In this document: piece after piece, positions 9,800-24,700 of the stretch
Layout of the letters: each line of letters starts with the position of its first letter
How positions within the stretch are numbered: the stretch's first letter is position 1
Assembly: GCA_905147135.1 (NCBI GenBank)
Contig: LR990067.1
Coordinates: forward strand, 3,968,001-4,032,000
Length of the DNA stretch: 64,000 nt
Direction of reading: 5' to 3'
Origin: Blastobasis lacticolella
Taxonomy: Eukaryota > Arthropoda > Insecta > Lepidoptera > Blastobasidae
Notes under the pieces: generated by a model
The model's database searches: none
Told to the model about the DNA's origin: nothing
The model's input: only the letters and a program-made list of their open reading frames with translations
Position numbers and translations under genes: made by a program

Positions 9800-12700
9800 G
9801 TAAGTAAAATTACGTGAAAAAATATTGATTTTTAAAATGTATGTGGTTTGTTTTTCAGCGCAGTTGTCGAGAAAATCGATAGTTAGTATGCGGTGCGGCT
9901 AACTTCACTTTGTTGACTCGACTGTGTTTTTATGACGTAACAACAACGAAGGACATAATAATTTCGAATGTAAAAGTCTTTGATTAAAACCAATTACGGA
10001 TTCGGATAGATGGCCGAAGGTATTTGAATAAGTGCGCAGTGCAAAAAATGCACGCAATGCGACATGGCTCACAATGAATGTGGCGGAAAAATGAACTAAC
10101 ATGTCACCATTGTGAAAACAGAACACTGACGTTTTGGAAACAAACATAGTGCCCTCCTTCGTACTCGTTACAATTCTTGTCAAGCATCATATAATAGGTA
10201 TTTGCTTACAACACAAACTATAAACCCTTTAGGTATAGGTATTTAATTTGACCCTTATAGGTGTTTAGTATATACAAATATATAAAACTATTAGTAAAAA
10301 ATAATAATTAATTTGACATTTTGAAGCGATCGATTTTTTTTCATTAATCGATATTGAAAAGTCACTGCAGCAACATCATTATTGTGTGAAATGGAACGCA
10401 AAATACGTCACGGTCGTATCCGGCAGCCATTATGGAAAAATTGTATAACGCGACTAAATTCAGACGACACAATGCCACGTGGGTTTTGTATGTAAATACG
10501 TGGCAACATAATTAGACGATATCGCCACCACCCTTGCACTACGCTGCACCTTCCTTCACTTCACTTCATTCAATTCGCTTCACTTTTGTTGTGAAATATC
10601 GAGGTGCCAGTTGTGCGCTGCGCAATTTAACTGCGATCTGTTCTATTACTGCGGTTTGCTGCCGTGATTTTTCATTTCAAAGTATTGTAAAGGCTTAACT
10701 ACGATTTATCAAGATGACCAAGTTAATACAACAGTTAAATTTTAGTAGTAGTAATTACTACGACCACTACGAGGCTGCTACTATCGAACCACCATCGCTC
10801 AAGGAAAAGTACTTGTGAGTATTACTGTATTACCTACATCCGTATTCTATACATTTTATAGCAATATTCTAACCAAACAGGAATGTGGCACATACTGCGT
10901 GCTTAGAAACAGATTCGATCACCGTGTGTTCTCTTTTGGAATGTATTTTTTCCTTTGTACCTACGTCGGTTCTGTTACTACGTCATCAATGCAGACTATT
11001 ATACAAGGCTAATTATTGTGAATTGTGACATCGTTTGAATCCCTTGCAGCCCAGTCTTGTAAAGTTAGACCAGGGAGGTTAGTTTAGGGCAGATAAGTAG
11101 TTTAGAAAGACTAAAATTATGCAAACAGAAATTGAAAATAGGTTGTTTACATCTAGGTAACTATATGTAAAATCTATTGTAATCTCTTTCATCTAAGTAC
11201 CTATTGGCCACACAAATTGGTATCTGAATTTTGAAAATTATTATACTCGTGTAGAAAGTTAAGAAATAATGTACCTTTACTTACTATCTGAATTCACCTG
11301 ATATGTTTTTCTATTTACTGATATTGTAATACATACTTAAAGCTCATGTCTCCGTCCCACCCCACTGGTGAAGTAGGCAGAGACTTGGATAATGTTGTTT
11401 CATAATGTGCCTTCGCCAAGAACAATCTATGGCGACTGAGTGCCACATTATGTTTAGGCAAAATAACTAGTATGTATTTAATGTAAGTTACCATGTCGGA
11501 TTTAATACAAATACCTCAGTACTGGCACATTTGGAGCGCAGTTATCTAATCACCCCCTGCAAATTTTTATTAGTTTTATGGTTACCTTTCTTTTAATTTT
11601 CTTTATTTTTATGATTTGTATTATGTATATGATAGATAGATCATGACCTAGATTAAGGACGTTGGACGTAGGTACTTTTTTCCCAGACCGCAAATATTGA
11701 GGTCAGGCTCTATGTGGTGTTGCTAGATCCACATCCAGCAGTATCCATTCATTATTCTGCTAGCTTTTGTTCGCAACTTCATCTGCGTAAAATTAGGCTA
11801 TAACGTTGCAGACTCGTTCCATTTCTGGAACCCAGAACGTAACCCATTGTACATGAACAGAATAATAATTACAGAGTAAGATTATAACCAGTACAAAGGC
11901 AGTCTTATCGCCAATAGCGATCTCTTGCAAACATGGATATGGTGGAAGTCATTATGAAAACAAGGCCATGTACATCTGAGATTTGATACAGTAATTACAA
12001 TCACTATGTACAGTGAAGATTCCATTTATTTTAAGTACATTTCTTATTTTTCCTATCTTTTATTAAATGAGACACTTATTCTCTTAAATTAGTATGTCAT
12101 TGCAAGGTTGCTAAGAATTTGACATTTATCTTTATTCTATTCTAAGTATAAATTAGTAAAATGTTTAGTACTTAACCATGTTTAGGAATGTTTTATTTTA
12201 TGATTGTAGAGGATATATTTTTAGGATTCAATAAAAAATAGTTATAGATAATACAAAAATCAACTTTTAATCAAATGAATAACAGATAACAAAGATTAGC
12301 AACACCTTAGACAAAAAGTTGAGGTTTTAAGGTTAATCAATGTAAGTTTTGACTACGACATGCTCTTCTTTTTTTTTACTATTTTACTAGCCAGGCATTG
12401 AACTGCCACTGCATGTGGTGGTAAGTGACGATGTGGCCGATGATGGAACATGCCTGTCTAGGAACAGCCTATTCAGTCTGGCCTTGAAGCCGTCTAGATT
12501 ATAATGATTAGGGAACACACTCGAGGGTAATGTGTATATTACCCGTATCTTCAATGGGTATATTCCTCAAGACTAGAGTGAATAGGCTAACAGCTAGAAC
12601 TATAGAAATATATTCACTCTAGAACAGGAACATCCTAGACAGGCATGCTCCATCTTCGGCCGCATCGTCACGTCCCACGGAGATAATAACTAATTGACTG

Positions 12701-15700
12701 ACAGTCTATAAGGAAAATAAAGGTCTTATTAGAGGTAGGCAAAGTACTGATGGCACCTCCGGCGCTGAACATGTGGCTATTGATATAGTATACCTTTCCA
12801 GTAGTTAATTCTGTACTCTAATTTCTGAAAAATAATAACTATAAAATAAATAAACAGCAACTATTGCCTTGTGGCAGAGTAGATTACAGCCGTAGTACTA
12901 GCTAATCATACATTAGGGAGGTCATTTAAAATGGTTGCTTGGGATAAAGATAAACAGTCCTAGAAACTATTCCCACGCGGATGAAGTCATTGCAAAAACT
13001 AGCAGTGAAATATATTGTGCTACTGATTGTTAACCCCACCAAAAAATATAAAAAGAATATCTATAAAATTTAAAAATTAATAGCAAATAGTTCAGTCTGC
13101 CTTATGGCAAAGTAGATGAAACCGCCAACCCCTTCATCTTATGGGTGTCATAAAAGGTGCTGGACTTCTGGGGGGAGGGGGGCTGGCTAAATTAGCATGC
13201 ATAGTTCGAGTGCGGAAAAAGAACCCCATTAATCTAAATCTAAGGTGACTAATGTCTTCATTAGCACTGGAGTCCCTCTGACTGACAATATCACCCATCT
13301 CACCTGCTTATAGTTTGAGCAAACTGATTGCAGATACAAAGAAAAAAAATGGCTTCATTAGACTCCAGTTGGGACCTCCATACCATACCACAAAATAGTC
13401 AAAAACATTTACTCTGCCAAATGTTAACTTACAGAGGACTTCTCAGCTTGACACCACCTGATACATTTATTACGTCACTAAAATCCGTGACATGGGATTC
13501 ATTGAACAATATCTTCACGGCTACCTGTTAAAAACCCGTTACTAATTTAGAGTCATAACTCATATATAGGTAGAATAGGTGCCTATAGAACTACTGTTTA
13601 CGGTTGTCAGAATCTCGACAGAAATGACTCGCGTTTTCTTTTATTTTTTTACATATTCACACTGCGCCGTCAAGCCAAAAAGTAAGCAAAGCTTGTGTTA
13701 TGGGTGTTAGGTAACTGATAAACTTCTTACTACAACTTCTTACTGATAAATAGTCTAGGTGTAGTAGATATACAATAAGTATGTATTTAAAAATAAAAAT
13801 AATCTGAATATAAGTAGTTTATCAGTTATCTAACACCCATGACACAGCTTTGCTTACTTTGGGGCTAGATGGTGCTATGTGAATTTGTCCAAACATATTT
13901 ATAAAAAAATAGTTAGTCTTGCGTTGATAACAGGTATTTTGCGATGCTGACATTTTGATAAATAACGTTTTGCGACATGATATGATATCTGATTCCTATG
14001 ATGTACTTCTCATCTCATTTCCGTTTCGATCGTCCGATACTCGGCGGTGGTGGACGCGTGGTCATGAACAATTGATTTGCTATTGCGACATTTGTGTCAA
14101 TTGACCTCACTCGACCTTCAGTATCTCTCAAGCTATGTTGTAAGCAGTTGCTTCTAAGAAAAATAATAAGCATATTTGTGTTAATGTCCCGGTTGTACTC
14201 GCGCGCGAGGGGCTGGGGTCTGCCATGACCATGGATTTGGCAGATCACGTAATTTCAGTAGAGAGACCGCCATATGACCTCTGTGACCCTGCTACCAGGG
14301 GAACCTGACCAGATTGATTCATGGTTACACCTTCAGTCGCCTTCATCGCCGTAAGAGTGTCGGTCAGTGTTATAGAAGGTGAAATGCTGAATGAATGAAT
14401 AAGTTCCTTCCTTCTAACCGTTGCTCATACGGTAAGGGACATCGTAGCCATGATACAATCTGGTCAGGTTCCCCTGTTAACTGCGTCACGGAGGTCAGAC
14501 AGCAGTCGCTCCACTGTAATTATCTGATCTTTTAAATCCTAGATTTCCTCGCGCGTGATAGCACAACCGGAATATTGATGCCATGTTGATTCGTTTTTAC
14601 AACACAGAAATAAAACAATAAAATCTGTCTCTAAATAATAAATTTCAGTTTCCTGTTACTCGTAAAAGGAAACTTAAAAATATTTGCTCATTTTATTGTT
14701 GGCTTGTGTCTAATGATAATGAGAGTTACTTTATAATGCATTACTTTGTTTACTTGGTGATTACAATGGAGATAATAGTCCATTACTTAGTTATATATTT
14801 GCTTCAAAGCACTTCCAAGATAGGTCTCTGGTATTATTCCTATAATTTGACAGGAAAGCTCGATATTTTAAGAGGCCGGTTTATTTATTTATATCAGCCG
14901 AAAGAAGCCCACTGCTGGGCATAGGCCTCCCCCAGAGATCTCCACAAAGGCCGGTCCTGCGCCTTTCGCATACAGCTGGTACCTGCGATCGTTACCAGGT
15001 CATCGGTCCACCTTGCGGGAGGCGGCCTACTCACGCTGCGTCTTCCGGTACGTGGTCGCCACTCGAGAACTTTACTTCCCCATCGGCATTCTGCCGGTTT
15101 AGTTACCTTATTTTAAATATCTTGCCTTATCTTATAGTTGCTGTGTGCCGGTTTGAAGATAACCTTATTATTAAATAAAATGTCAAGCTAGATTAAAGCA
15201 ATTTTAGATAAATGTTAGGTGCCTATAGTTTTCCTAATCTGTGCCGGAAGAACTCGACATTTCTTTCTACTATCTTTAGATCGGGCAAAGGACGTCACGC
15301 CCGGTACAGCCCGGTCTTGTATTGATAAATGTATTTTCATAGAAAAAATAAAGAATCCCGCGACCACGCCTCGGTCACGGTTCTAAATTTAAACAGTAAA
15401 CATATAGCGCGCCAATTCTTGTGCACGTGATGCGTCGGGCATGTCTCATCTCATACTCATGTTTGTTTGGTTTACTTTTATTAATTGTTATCAGGCTGAC
15501 GTCACGCGAGTTTAGCAAACGGTTCCAGTTCCATTGTTAAAATCGTCATACAGTCTCGAATGATCTTCCCCTTACCAGATTGATCTACGAGGAAGGAAAA
15601 AGAAAAGAGTGTGAGAGTAAAGCGTGACCTTTTGATATGTATAATGGCCGACGGATGTGCTAAATAAATAAATATCATTTATTTCAAGTTTCACAGACTC

Positions 15701-18700
15701 ATATTCTCATTACATTTCATTAATAATTATAGTTTATAATAATAAATACATTCATCTTCAGCATTACAACGTCACTATAGAATTAATTGATGTCATAATC
15801 ATAAAACAGAAATAAACATAGGTATATATGTCAGATAAACTTCACCGACATAGCCCGAAGGATTTCCAAGCTTAAATGGCGGCAGACACTGCGTGGGTAG
15901 GCGTCCCGGCCTGGTAAAGGTCGCAGGTACCGGCTGAATGCGAACCAGCCTTTGTGGAGATCTTTGGGCGAGGCGTATCTATGACCAGCTGTGGACGTCT
16001 TCCGGCCGATATGATGATGATGCATATTTACTAATCATCTTGTTGTTAATGTCCCGGTTGTGTTCTCACGATAGAAGGCCCGGGGTCCGCCATGATTTGG
16101 CAGATCAGGTGGTCTAAAAAGGCCGCATTAGCGTTTCATATTATGAGTTATATTAGAGTGCCACAAACTTATCTGATCCGGTGGCTAATACTGGAACTAA
16201 ATGACGCCATTTTGAATTGTCATGTCAATGTCAAAAACAGCGACGCTACAGACAAGTTTGTGACAAATTAATATGAATCACATTATGAAACACTAGTGTG
16301 GCCTTTTTAGACCCCCAGGTAATTACAGTGGAGCGACTGCTATCCGACCTCTGTGACTCTGCTACCAGGAACCTGACCAGTTATGACTGGTCTTTGTAGA
16401 GATCTCTGGGGGAGACGTATGCCCAGCAGTAGGCATCTTCCAGCCGCCACGATGACGATGCATAGTTACTATCGATGTGTCTATTACCTAGGGCGGGCCC
16501 GAGTCTTATTTTAGACAATTTTAGTCACCGCGACTGCACTAAATTTAGTAAAAGCGCCCCCAGACGCCAGCGCGCTACTATTTTCGGCAGCTATCACCAT
16601 AATAACAACGGAATGCCTTTAGCGACGTGGCAACGATTCAAATGACGTCAAACACAACACCGCTTAAAGTGATATTAATGAGAGTGTGCGCAAGTATGCG
16701 TTTGAATATGGCACCGACAATTTGTATCTATTTTCGTGGGTATTGTAAGCATTGTCTACGTGCTGATGAGACTGATATGAGACGCGCCAAGGTCCGACGG
16801 AAAGTATTTTCTATAGGATAGTTTTGTAGAGATAAAGAGTCCCTATAGTGTTTAAATTAAATAAATAAATATGCTTAGATAAATTCACACAGCGCCATGT
16901 AGCCCCAAAGTAAGCAAAACTTGTGTTATGGGTGTTAGATAACTGATAAACTACTTATATACTTTTTTTTATTATACGTACTACACTCAGACCCGTAACA
17001 GAAACTAAAATTCATAATTTCAACTTCTGCTCGGCCGGGAATCGAACCCGGGACCTTGGAACCGTGGCGACCGGCATTAACGAACCACTCAGGTCGTCAA
17101 AAAGCCACAATTACGAGTTTACACTTGCAGCCGAAACCCGCGGGTTTTTGCAAAACCCTACACCAATCCGTGGTCCTCCAACTTCACCAGACCGAGGGAG
17201 GGTACCGCGGGAGGTACGCCGGGCCTCTTGCTAGGTGTCACGTACGCACTGGTTGACCCAACGTTACATTATATTGCGCCATCCGCGAGGTAGCACTCCG
17301 ATCGACATTCCGTTTTCAATTCAAAATGAGTCCAGGCTCTTCTCATAGTCAGGTAGTTCTAAGGTAATCGGCAGCCATACAGCCATACGTTCTAGTTTTT
17401 GAGTCTATCGCGAACAGACAGACGCAGCGTGGGGTTTGTTTTACAACATGTAGTGATTTTATGTTCTATTATCCCGAATTTTTATGTTTTCCGAACGGGT
17501 CCGAAAAAAATTAAATTATTTCAAAATTATAACAATTCCATATATTTAGTAGATGAGGTAGGTAGATACATGACCACCACAGCGAAAATTACCTATGAGG
17601 TCCTGTGGTGTTCCAATAAAAAGCGGATGTGGATACATGGAGGGGTTTTAGTGGGTAGGGTCCATTTTCGGGCAATTCCACATATCCACGTCATTCCCCA
17701 GGCCCAAGTGGAAACTTACGAAGATTTGCCCTCTTAAAAAAACGTAGATACATGAACCATTTACGCGAACGAAGTCGCGGACGAAAGCTAGTCAGGTAAG
17801 TATTTTCACACCGATCGGAATTGGGCCGAACCAGTTATTTCAATGTAAACAAGAAAGCGAAATAATCGTCATTATTGTAATTGCGTTGTAGGAATACCGG
17901 CCACGTCGAGCTTTTGGCAGAGGTTCGCAAACATTTCACTGGTAGGGTGAACGTGCCTAATGTTGGCGCTTGTGTTGCGACTTGTGATAAAAAAAAATTA
18001 GGTAGATACGCGTTATTTCTACAAAAGTATCTGAAGCTAACACATGAAGGGATTGTGGGGCCTTATCACCAAAAAGATTGGAACGTTAGCTACCTTTATG
18101 GCTAGGCAATTTTTTTTGCTCTGTGTGGTAAGCCATGAAGGTACCGTTCTCTGTTCCATAGCCAATCTCACCTGCAAGTGGCCGTGCTGAGAGATGGACG
18201 AGGCTGTAGCAAATCAGTATGGCTAGCACAAGTTAATCTCGCGCGCGATGAGCGCGACATAGATACTGTTATCTCTTTCGTCTTAGTATTGAGAGAAGGA
18301 AACAAACGCTCTCTCGCGGCGCGAGCTGTGTCGATACATACGACACTTGTGATAGCCGGGTCAGATTAGTCAGGAATTACTTTCTCTCGGCTGTTGGGCC
18401 ACTTCTGCCAAGGGATATCCTCTCCTCGCGTAATATTTTTTTTAAATCTGCAGAAAAACTTTTATATGTTTGGTGTCCAATACTGCACCGTTTACCCTCC
18501 TTTAATATTGTTGTCTTTAAAGCGATTCATTCTATTTTTGTTTTGGCAAGGACCGCCTCATTTTGAGCTCGAGTGTGTATATCCACATGTTCGATTCCCG
18601 TGTACCGGCAGTAGGTGCTAGACGCTCTTGCTTTTCACACGTGTTTAAAAAAAAAGAAAAACTTTTTCTTATTTTTTTCGGCCAGTAATAATAATATGCT

Positions 18701-21700
18701 GTATATGGAATACAGCATAGAGATTTTCTTCAAAAAGATACCACCAAAAACTCGGGCTAAAACACGTTAGCGTTGGCAAAGTAGTTTTTAGTTGAAATTC
18801 GTTGTTGTATATTTTATTTTTAGTTTTAAAATTGTAACATTCCATGCTCTGTAATATATTTGTTCATAGGGATAGTCCTCTTTGAGTTTTATTTTGTGTT
18901 GATTTTTTGGAGCTTCATATTTCTCTGAAAACATGGTCCTCAGCGTTGTCTGCAGGTAAGAATGTGCAATGTGTGTGTGGATGTGAACACAAATTTTTAC
19001 CGTGTTAGTTCTTCCGGCTTGTCTATACTAATATTATAAAGAAGAAATATTTGATTGTTTGTTTTAAATGGATAAACATAATAACCATTTCATAATTGTT
19101 TCACCTAATAGAAAGCTAAATTATCAGCGAGTGACATCTAGGTTATATTTTATAAGTAGGAAAATTACAATAATATAATCCAAGGTATCAAAATGTTGCA
19201 CGTTTACGCATAATTTCAGAACGAAAGCACCTTCAATAATTTTTTTTTGGGTTTGTAATTTTCAGAACAAGGTTTGTGTGCAAGAAAAAAAGGGTAGGTA
19301 GGGGTAGTATAGGTGTATTGTGGTGTAGGTTATGGTAGAGTAGGGATACACAAGTCTCTTCTTTCGTGACGCGGGTTATACCTCAATTTGTGCCTGTAAC
19401 AAGTGTGCGAATTACAAAACCTGTGTGGACGAAGCCCAAATACCACAAAAGACTACCTTCTCTTCTCTAACATATATATCCTCGCACTCATTCTGCATCA
19501 CATTCAAATACAAAATACAAATATGTTTATTGAAAAAATCAAATTAATACATATTATGTTGTTACACGTTACAAACATTCATATTCATACATACTTCGAT
19601 ATCGATCAATATTCTATTCTATGCTAATCTTACAAAGAGGAAAAGTTTTTAAGGAAGTGGAAAAACCGGTAGTTCGTACTTAGGAAATGCACGGCCTGTG
19701 TCGATAGCGCGTTCTAAAGTACCTCTACCGCCATCTAGTGTGGAAGGAAAGTATTATTGCAGCTAATCGAGAATTCGTGACTTGGTGCGATACGCGAAAC
19801 TATAACTCATATACTAGTACCAGACGCTCGGATTTGGCTGGAGCCGACCAACCGTCAGTTGCAGTGGATTCTAATCCTTACGCAGTATAAAATAAAGTGG
19901 CTTTTGGGGACTGGGGACGTGGTCGGACGTCCGTCCAAGGTCGGCTCGCCCGCGCATCCAAATTAACCAAAAAGCGACTTTATTTTCTACTTAGTAAGGA
20001 TTGATATTGGCTGCAACTGACGGTTACGACTCTATTTTGGCTGTTCCGTTTTGGCTGGAGCTGACCAACCGTCAGTTGCAGATGATACTAATCCTTGGGT
20101 CCCGAATTAATCCATAAGCGACTTTATTTTGTACACCTTAGGGATTAATATCAACTGCAACTGACGGTTGGTCCGCTCCAGCCAAAACGTAATGTCAGTT
20201 ACTAGTTTTATTTCTTACACCAGTACGTAGCTTGCGTAACAGAACTTCATGATTATTTTATTAGTATTGCACAGGTTGAGTAATAAAAGACGTCACATAA
20301 ACCTACAACGGTCTTATCGCTTATATTATAGTATTTGTTTAGGTATTCATGAGTCGATTTCGTAAAATATGGCCGTCAATTGACATATGGAACTTTCTCG
20401 CACTCACACTAACATTGATATTGATAAATAAATAAATAAATGCTTGGACAATTCAGACTTGTACTTGGACAAGACAATTTATTTATTGTAAGGATCTCTG
20501 GGGCAGGTCTATGCCCAGCAGTGGGCGTCTTACGGCTGATATGATGATGACTTTACACACCCCTCAAAACAGACCCGTAACAGAAATTAAAATTCATCAT
20601 TTCAATTTCTGTCCGGCCGGGAGTCGAACCCGGGGCCTCTGCGTGGCAGACCACCACATGTTAACCACTGAGGTCGTCAATTCTCTGGACTCTGGAGAGC
20701 TTTTCCTTTGAGAATACTCCATCGACCTTGCCTTACAAACTAGCGACCTCACTCACTACAGAACTCTCGCTCGAACTACATCGCGCTAACGGAATGTTTC
20801 AGCCGCGACACAAAAATACAACATCCAATAATGTACATTGGACTTTCCCCTAGCCACAACAACGTCCAGGCATGTATACCTCTTACCAACTCTTACATGG
20901 CCAAGTATTGCCAACATTGGCCAACGCTTTAGTAATTTCTAGCGTTACGTACGATATTATCGTGGACGTCTACGATATGGGGTAGAGGCGACATGTTTGC
21001 TGTAGAAGCGTCTCTAGTAAATGGTCGATGTAATATTTTAAATAGGTTGAACCTAAATGAGAACCCTACATTAATCTATCGTCTCGAGATGTCTAATTTT
21101 ACCAATTATTTGGCTTATCCCTTTCATGCCACCTCTCCCCTGTATCGTGGACGTCCACAATAATATCTTCACGTTACAAATTATAAAAGCGCCTAATCAG
21201 ATGAATGCATTTACCACACGTTAAGGCAAGGAATATTTTTCAAGACAATATTGAAATATGTCTTGAAGGCGTCTTTTCTTTTTACACATTTAGGTTATTT
21301 AAAAGCAAGCCGCTTTCCATCAGGTGAACAGTCGGTTTGTACCCCTTACGCTTACGCTACACCAACTCTACGCTTACCATAAATCAACCCTACGCCCACC
21401 TTACAACAACCCTACGCCTACTTTACCCCAACCTACTCTCTTATTCTTCCTTCCTCTTAAATCACTCTATGTATTGTTGAAAACCGTACTAAAATCCGTT
21501 GCGTAGAAAGATATATGCGTACATATATACATAGGGATAGACGGCGGGAAGCGACTTTGTTTTATACTGTATATAAGATGTATTAGGAAGTCCTTTATAG
21601 ACAGCCTTCAGAATAGCTTGGCAGTACCAAAGCTTGAAATTCGTTACTTACACCTACCAAGGTGAAATTAGTTAGGTATAACTAGTGTCCAACAAGAAGA

Positions 21701-24700
21701 GACTTGGCGGGTCACGTGGTTCGACTTGCGCATACGATTACCTGCGCGAAATCCCCTCCACTGCCATTTGACTAGTCCCTTCTTTCGTGACGCGGGTTAT
21801 ACCTACCATATAAACACGATGAAATGCCAAATGATACGTGACTAGATACTGCGGCAATTTATCTTAAACCCTTTATGATATTTTGTGATTTTAATTTATT
21901 TGCAGAACCATTGTGTTATCAACAGCCAAGATTAGGGTGACATCGTTGATAACATTGTTATGACGACAATGTAGTATACTTAGAAATTCCATGTTGTTAT
22001 TGTCAGGTATTGTAGGTACTGTAAAACGTGTATTTACATCAGATACGGTATATATTACATATATGTATGCATTCGTAGGTATTTTATTCTCACTCTCTTG
22101 TATTTGCCAAGGAAAATATCTGCAGGGAGCTCATTCCACAACTTTAGTGAGTCTCGTCAGTTGCGTGCGAGAAAATCCCCTTGGAGCCGCACAGTTCGCA
22201 ATTTGGTACCAGTGCGTCAGGATGCACTTCCTAACTGTGACGAGCGATGATTCCTCAGAACAAACACAATATTAATATTGGCTGATATCAATACAGCCCA
22301 TATAATGATTTGAAAAAAAAGGGTACACCCGCCTTGCAAAATTATTTATAGTGCAAAATAAAGTCGCTTTCCGCGTCTATCTGTCTATGTATCCGACTCT
22401 TAAACTACGCAACGGATATTGATGCGGTTTTCACTATCATTTAGCTAATTTCTTCCGAAATCCATATTATAATAGGGAAACCCAGAAACCAATCGTGTGA
22501 AGCTGGGGCGGGTCGCTAGTTGAGTAGTTATTTATATTCAGCCACTAAATTGTTTCTCATTCAGTCACAGGGTCAAAGGTCGACCTTTCCGAATCGATAT
22601 GAACACCTAGAAATAGAATTTCCACAATTATAGTAACAGTGGAAAATTACAAGGTCTTAGCTCTATATAGAGGTCACCGTTGGTCGGCCATTTTTGACGC
22701 CCGACAAAAAAAGAGGTGGTATTAGTTGGACGTGTGTATCTGTGGCATCGTATCTCCCGATCGGGTGGACCGATTTGGATACGGTTTTCTCTATTCGATA
22801 GCCAGTTTAATCGAGATGGATGTTAGCTTTGTTTTAATAATCATCAATAACAATCCATCGCTTCTTGATTTAGTTTATATCACTATTGCCATGTAAATGG
22901 GATATACTAGACCGATTGGGATGCGGTTTACTCCATTTGAAAGACAGTTTAATCGAGATGGTACTTAGCTTTATTTCATTCAAATCGCTTCAGTAGTTTA
23001 GCAAATATTTTAGAATATGTACACTGGTCGGGTGTTATCGGACTTTTTCTATAGGTTAGTTATTAAATCAAATCAAATGTTTATTTGTAAAATTGTATTT
23101 ATTTAGGCCGTTTATTCGCCTTGAATCTTATCAGGAATCTGACGTGATCCTTCGTCGGTTATAATCTACAATACTAACATAGTTCTTACTTTGTTGAAAC
23201 GTTACTTTAAGCATATTCATCATCGTCTTAGCGCTTATCCCGGGCTCTGCCAGGGTACGCTTTTCTACTCATTCTTCTCCATTATTGTAGTGTATTCATT
23301 ATTTTGATATTTTATCTTCTGGGTAACTAATTAATATACTTTTAAATGTGATTATATGTATTATTAATTGTATTTTGACATATCCATTGATTTTGTTATC
23401 GACATTGTTGTAGTTATTATTGTTATTTTTGTTATAGACATTTAATCTTAAATATTGAATTTCTTATTTGTATTCTTGACATTTGATTGTGTAATTTACC
23501 AATATTGACATATATTTCATTTTTTTTTTTATTGAATATTTTACCTCCTGGGTAATTTATTAATTAGAGGAAATTCTTATCTATACTTAATATAAAACTT
23601 CGGACTATTAATTTATTTTTTGACATTTATACATTTTTAAATAAGTTTTACAATTGTGTAATTTTCTATAATGTTGTATCCATTTTGACGATCTCTTTTA
23701 TAGATATATGATGATAAATGTAATATTGTTATGTAAACTGTAGAAGAGTAATAAATAAATCTAAATCTAAATCTCCACTTCGCCCGGTCTTCGGCATCCT
23801 CGCGTCGTAAGCCGTTGGGTTACTTTAAACACATTATAAAGACTAAATTTGGCCCGTCTAGTGGCAGCGTCATTGCGAGACCGATAACAAAAGTTAAGCA
23901 ACGCAGAGTCCGGGAACTGGATGGGTGTACTTTGATGGTATTCGACTCTCGTTAGGTGTTCTTCCTAATATCGTTGCTGAAGCTTATACAAAGACTCATA
24001 TGATAGCCCGACACTACAAATGTTATTTTATCATGTCTGAAGTGTTTGTATCGAGAATGGAGCTCTGGATGTTCCTATCTGTAAATATTTACGGAGTATT
24101 TGTCTATCTGCACTAATATTTGAAAGAGGAGACTTGTTTTGTTTGATTGTGATGCATAAACATTGTTACCTACATGTCAATGTGACTTCGAATCCACTGT
24201 GTATTATTAGATTTTATATCTATGGTTGGATTTTGTGCTCGACCGACTTGGTTAGCGCTTACATCGGCGAATGTTATTATGTCAACAAAAGTTTGTAGTA
24301 TTATACTTATTACATAATTAAGAAAAGAGTCATTGACATGGACATAGACATGTTCATTTTGCAATTTCTACAATATAAATAAATTAAATTAAATGTCATT
24401 TATTTCAGGTACATAGGTCCCATAAGAACATAATTAATAATGTCACATATAATAAACAAAATATTTCTTTCTAATTTTGACGGCCTGAGTGATTCAGTTG
24501 GTTTGTTGGTAAGGTTCCGGGTTCGATTCCATTCCTTGCCGAGCAGAAATTTAAATGATGCATTTTAATTTATGTTACGGGTCTGGGTGTTGTATGTATC
24601 TATAACAAGTATATATTAAAAAAAGTATTTATTAATTTAAAAACTTCATTGCACAAATTACAGCAATTGGCGGAGTCAGTTTATCAGTTATCAAACACCC

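Noticed and set aside
17399..17737. A 112-codon plus-strand frame
   Set aside because: No family features; it begins in an ACAGACAGACGC-type repeat also found near 41625.
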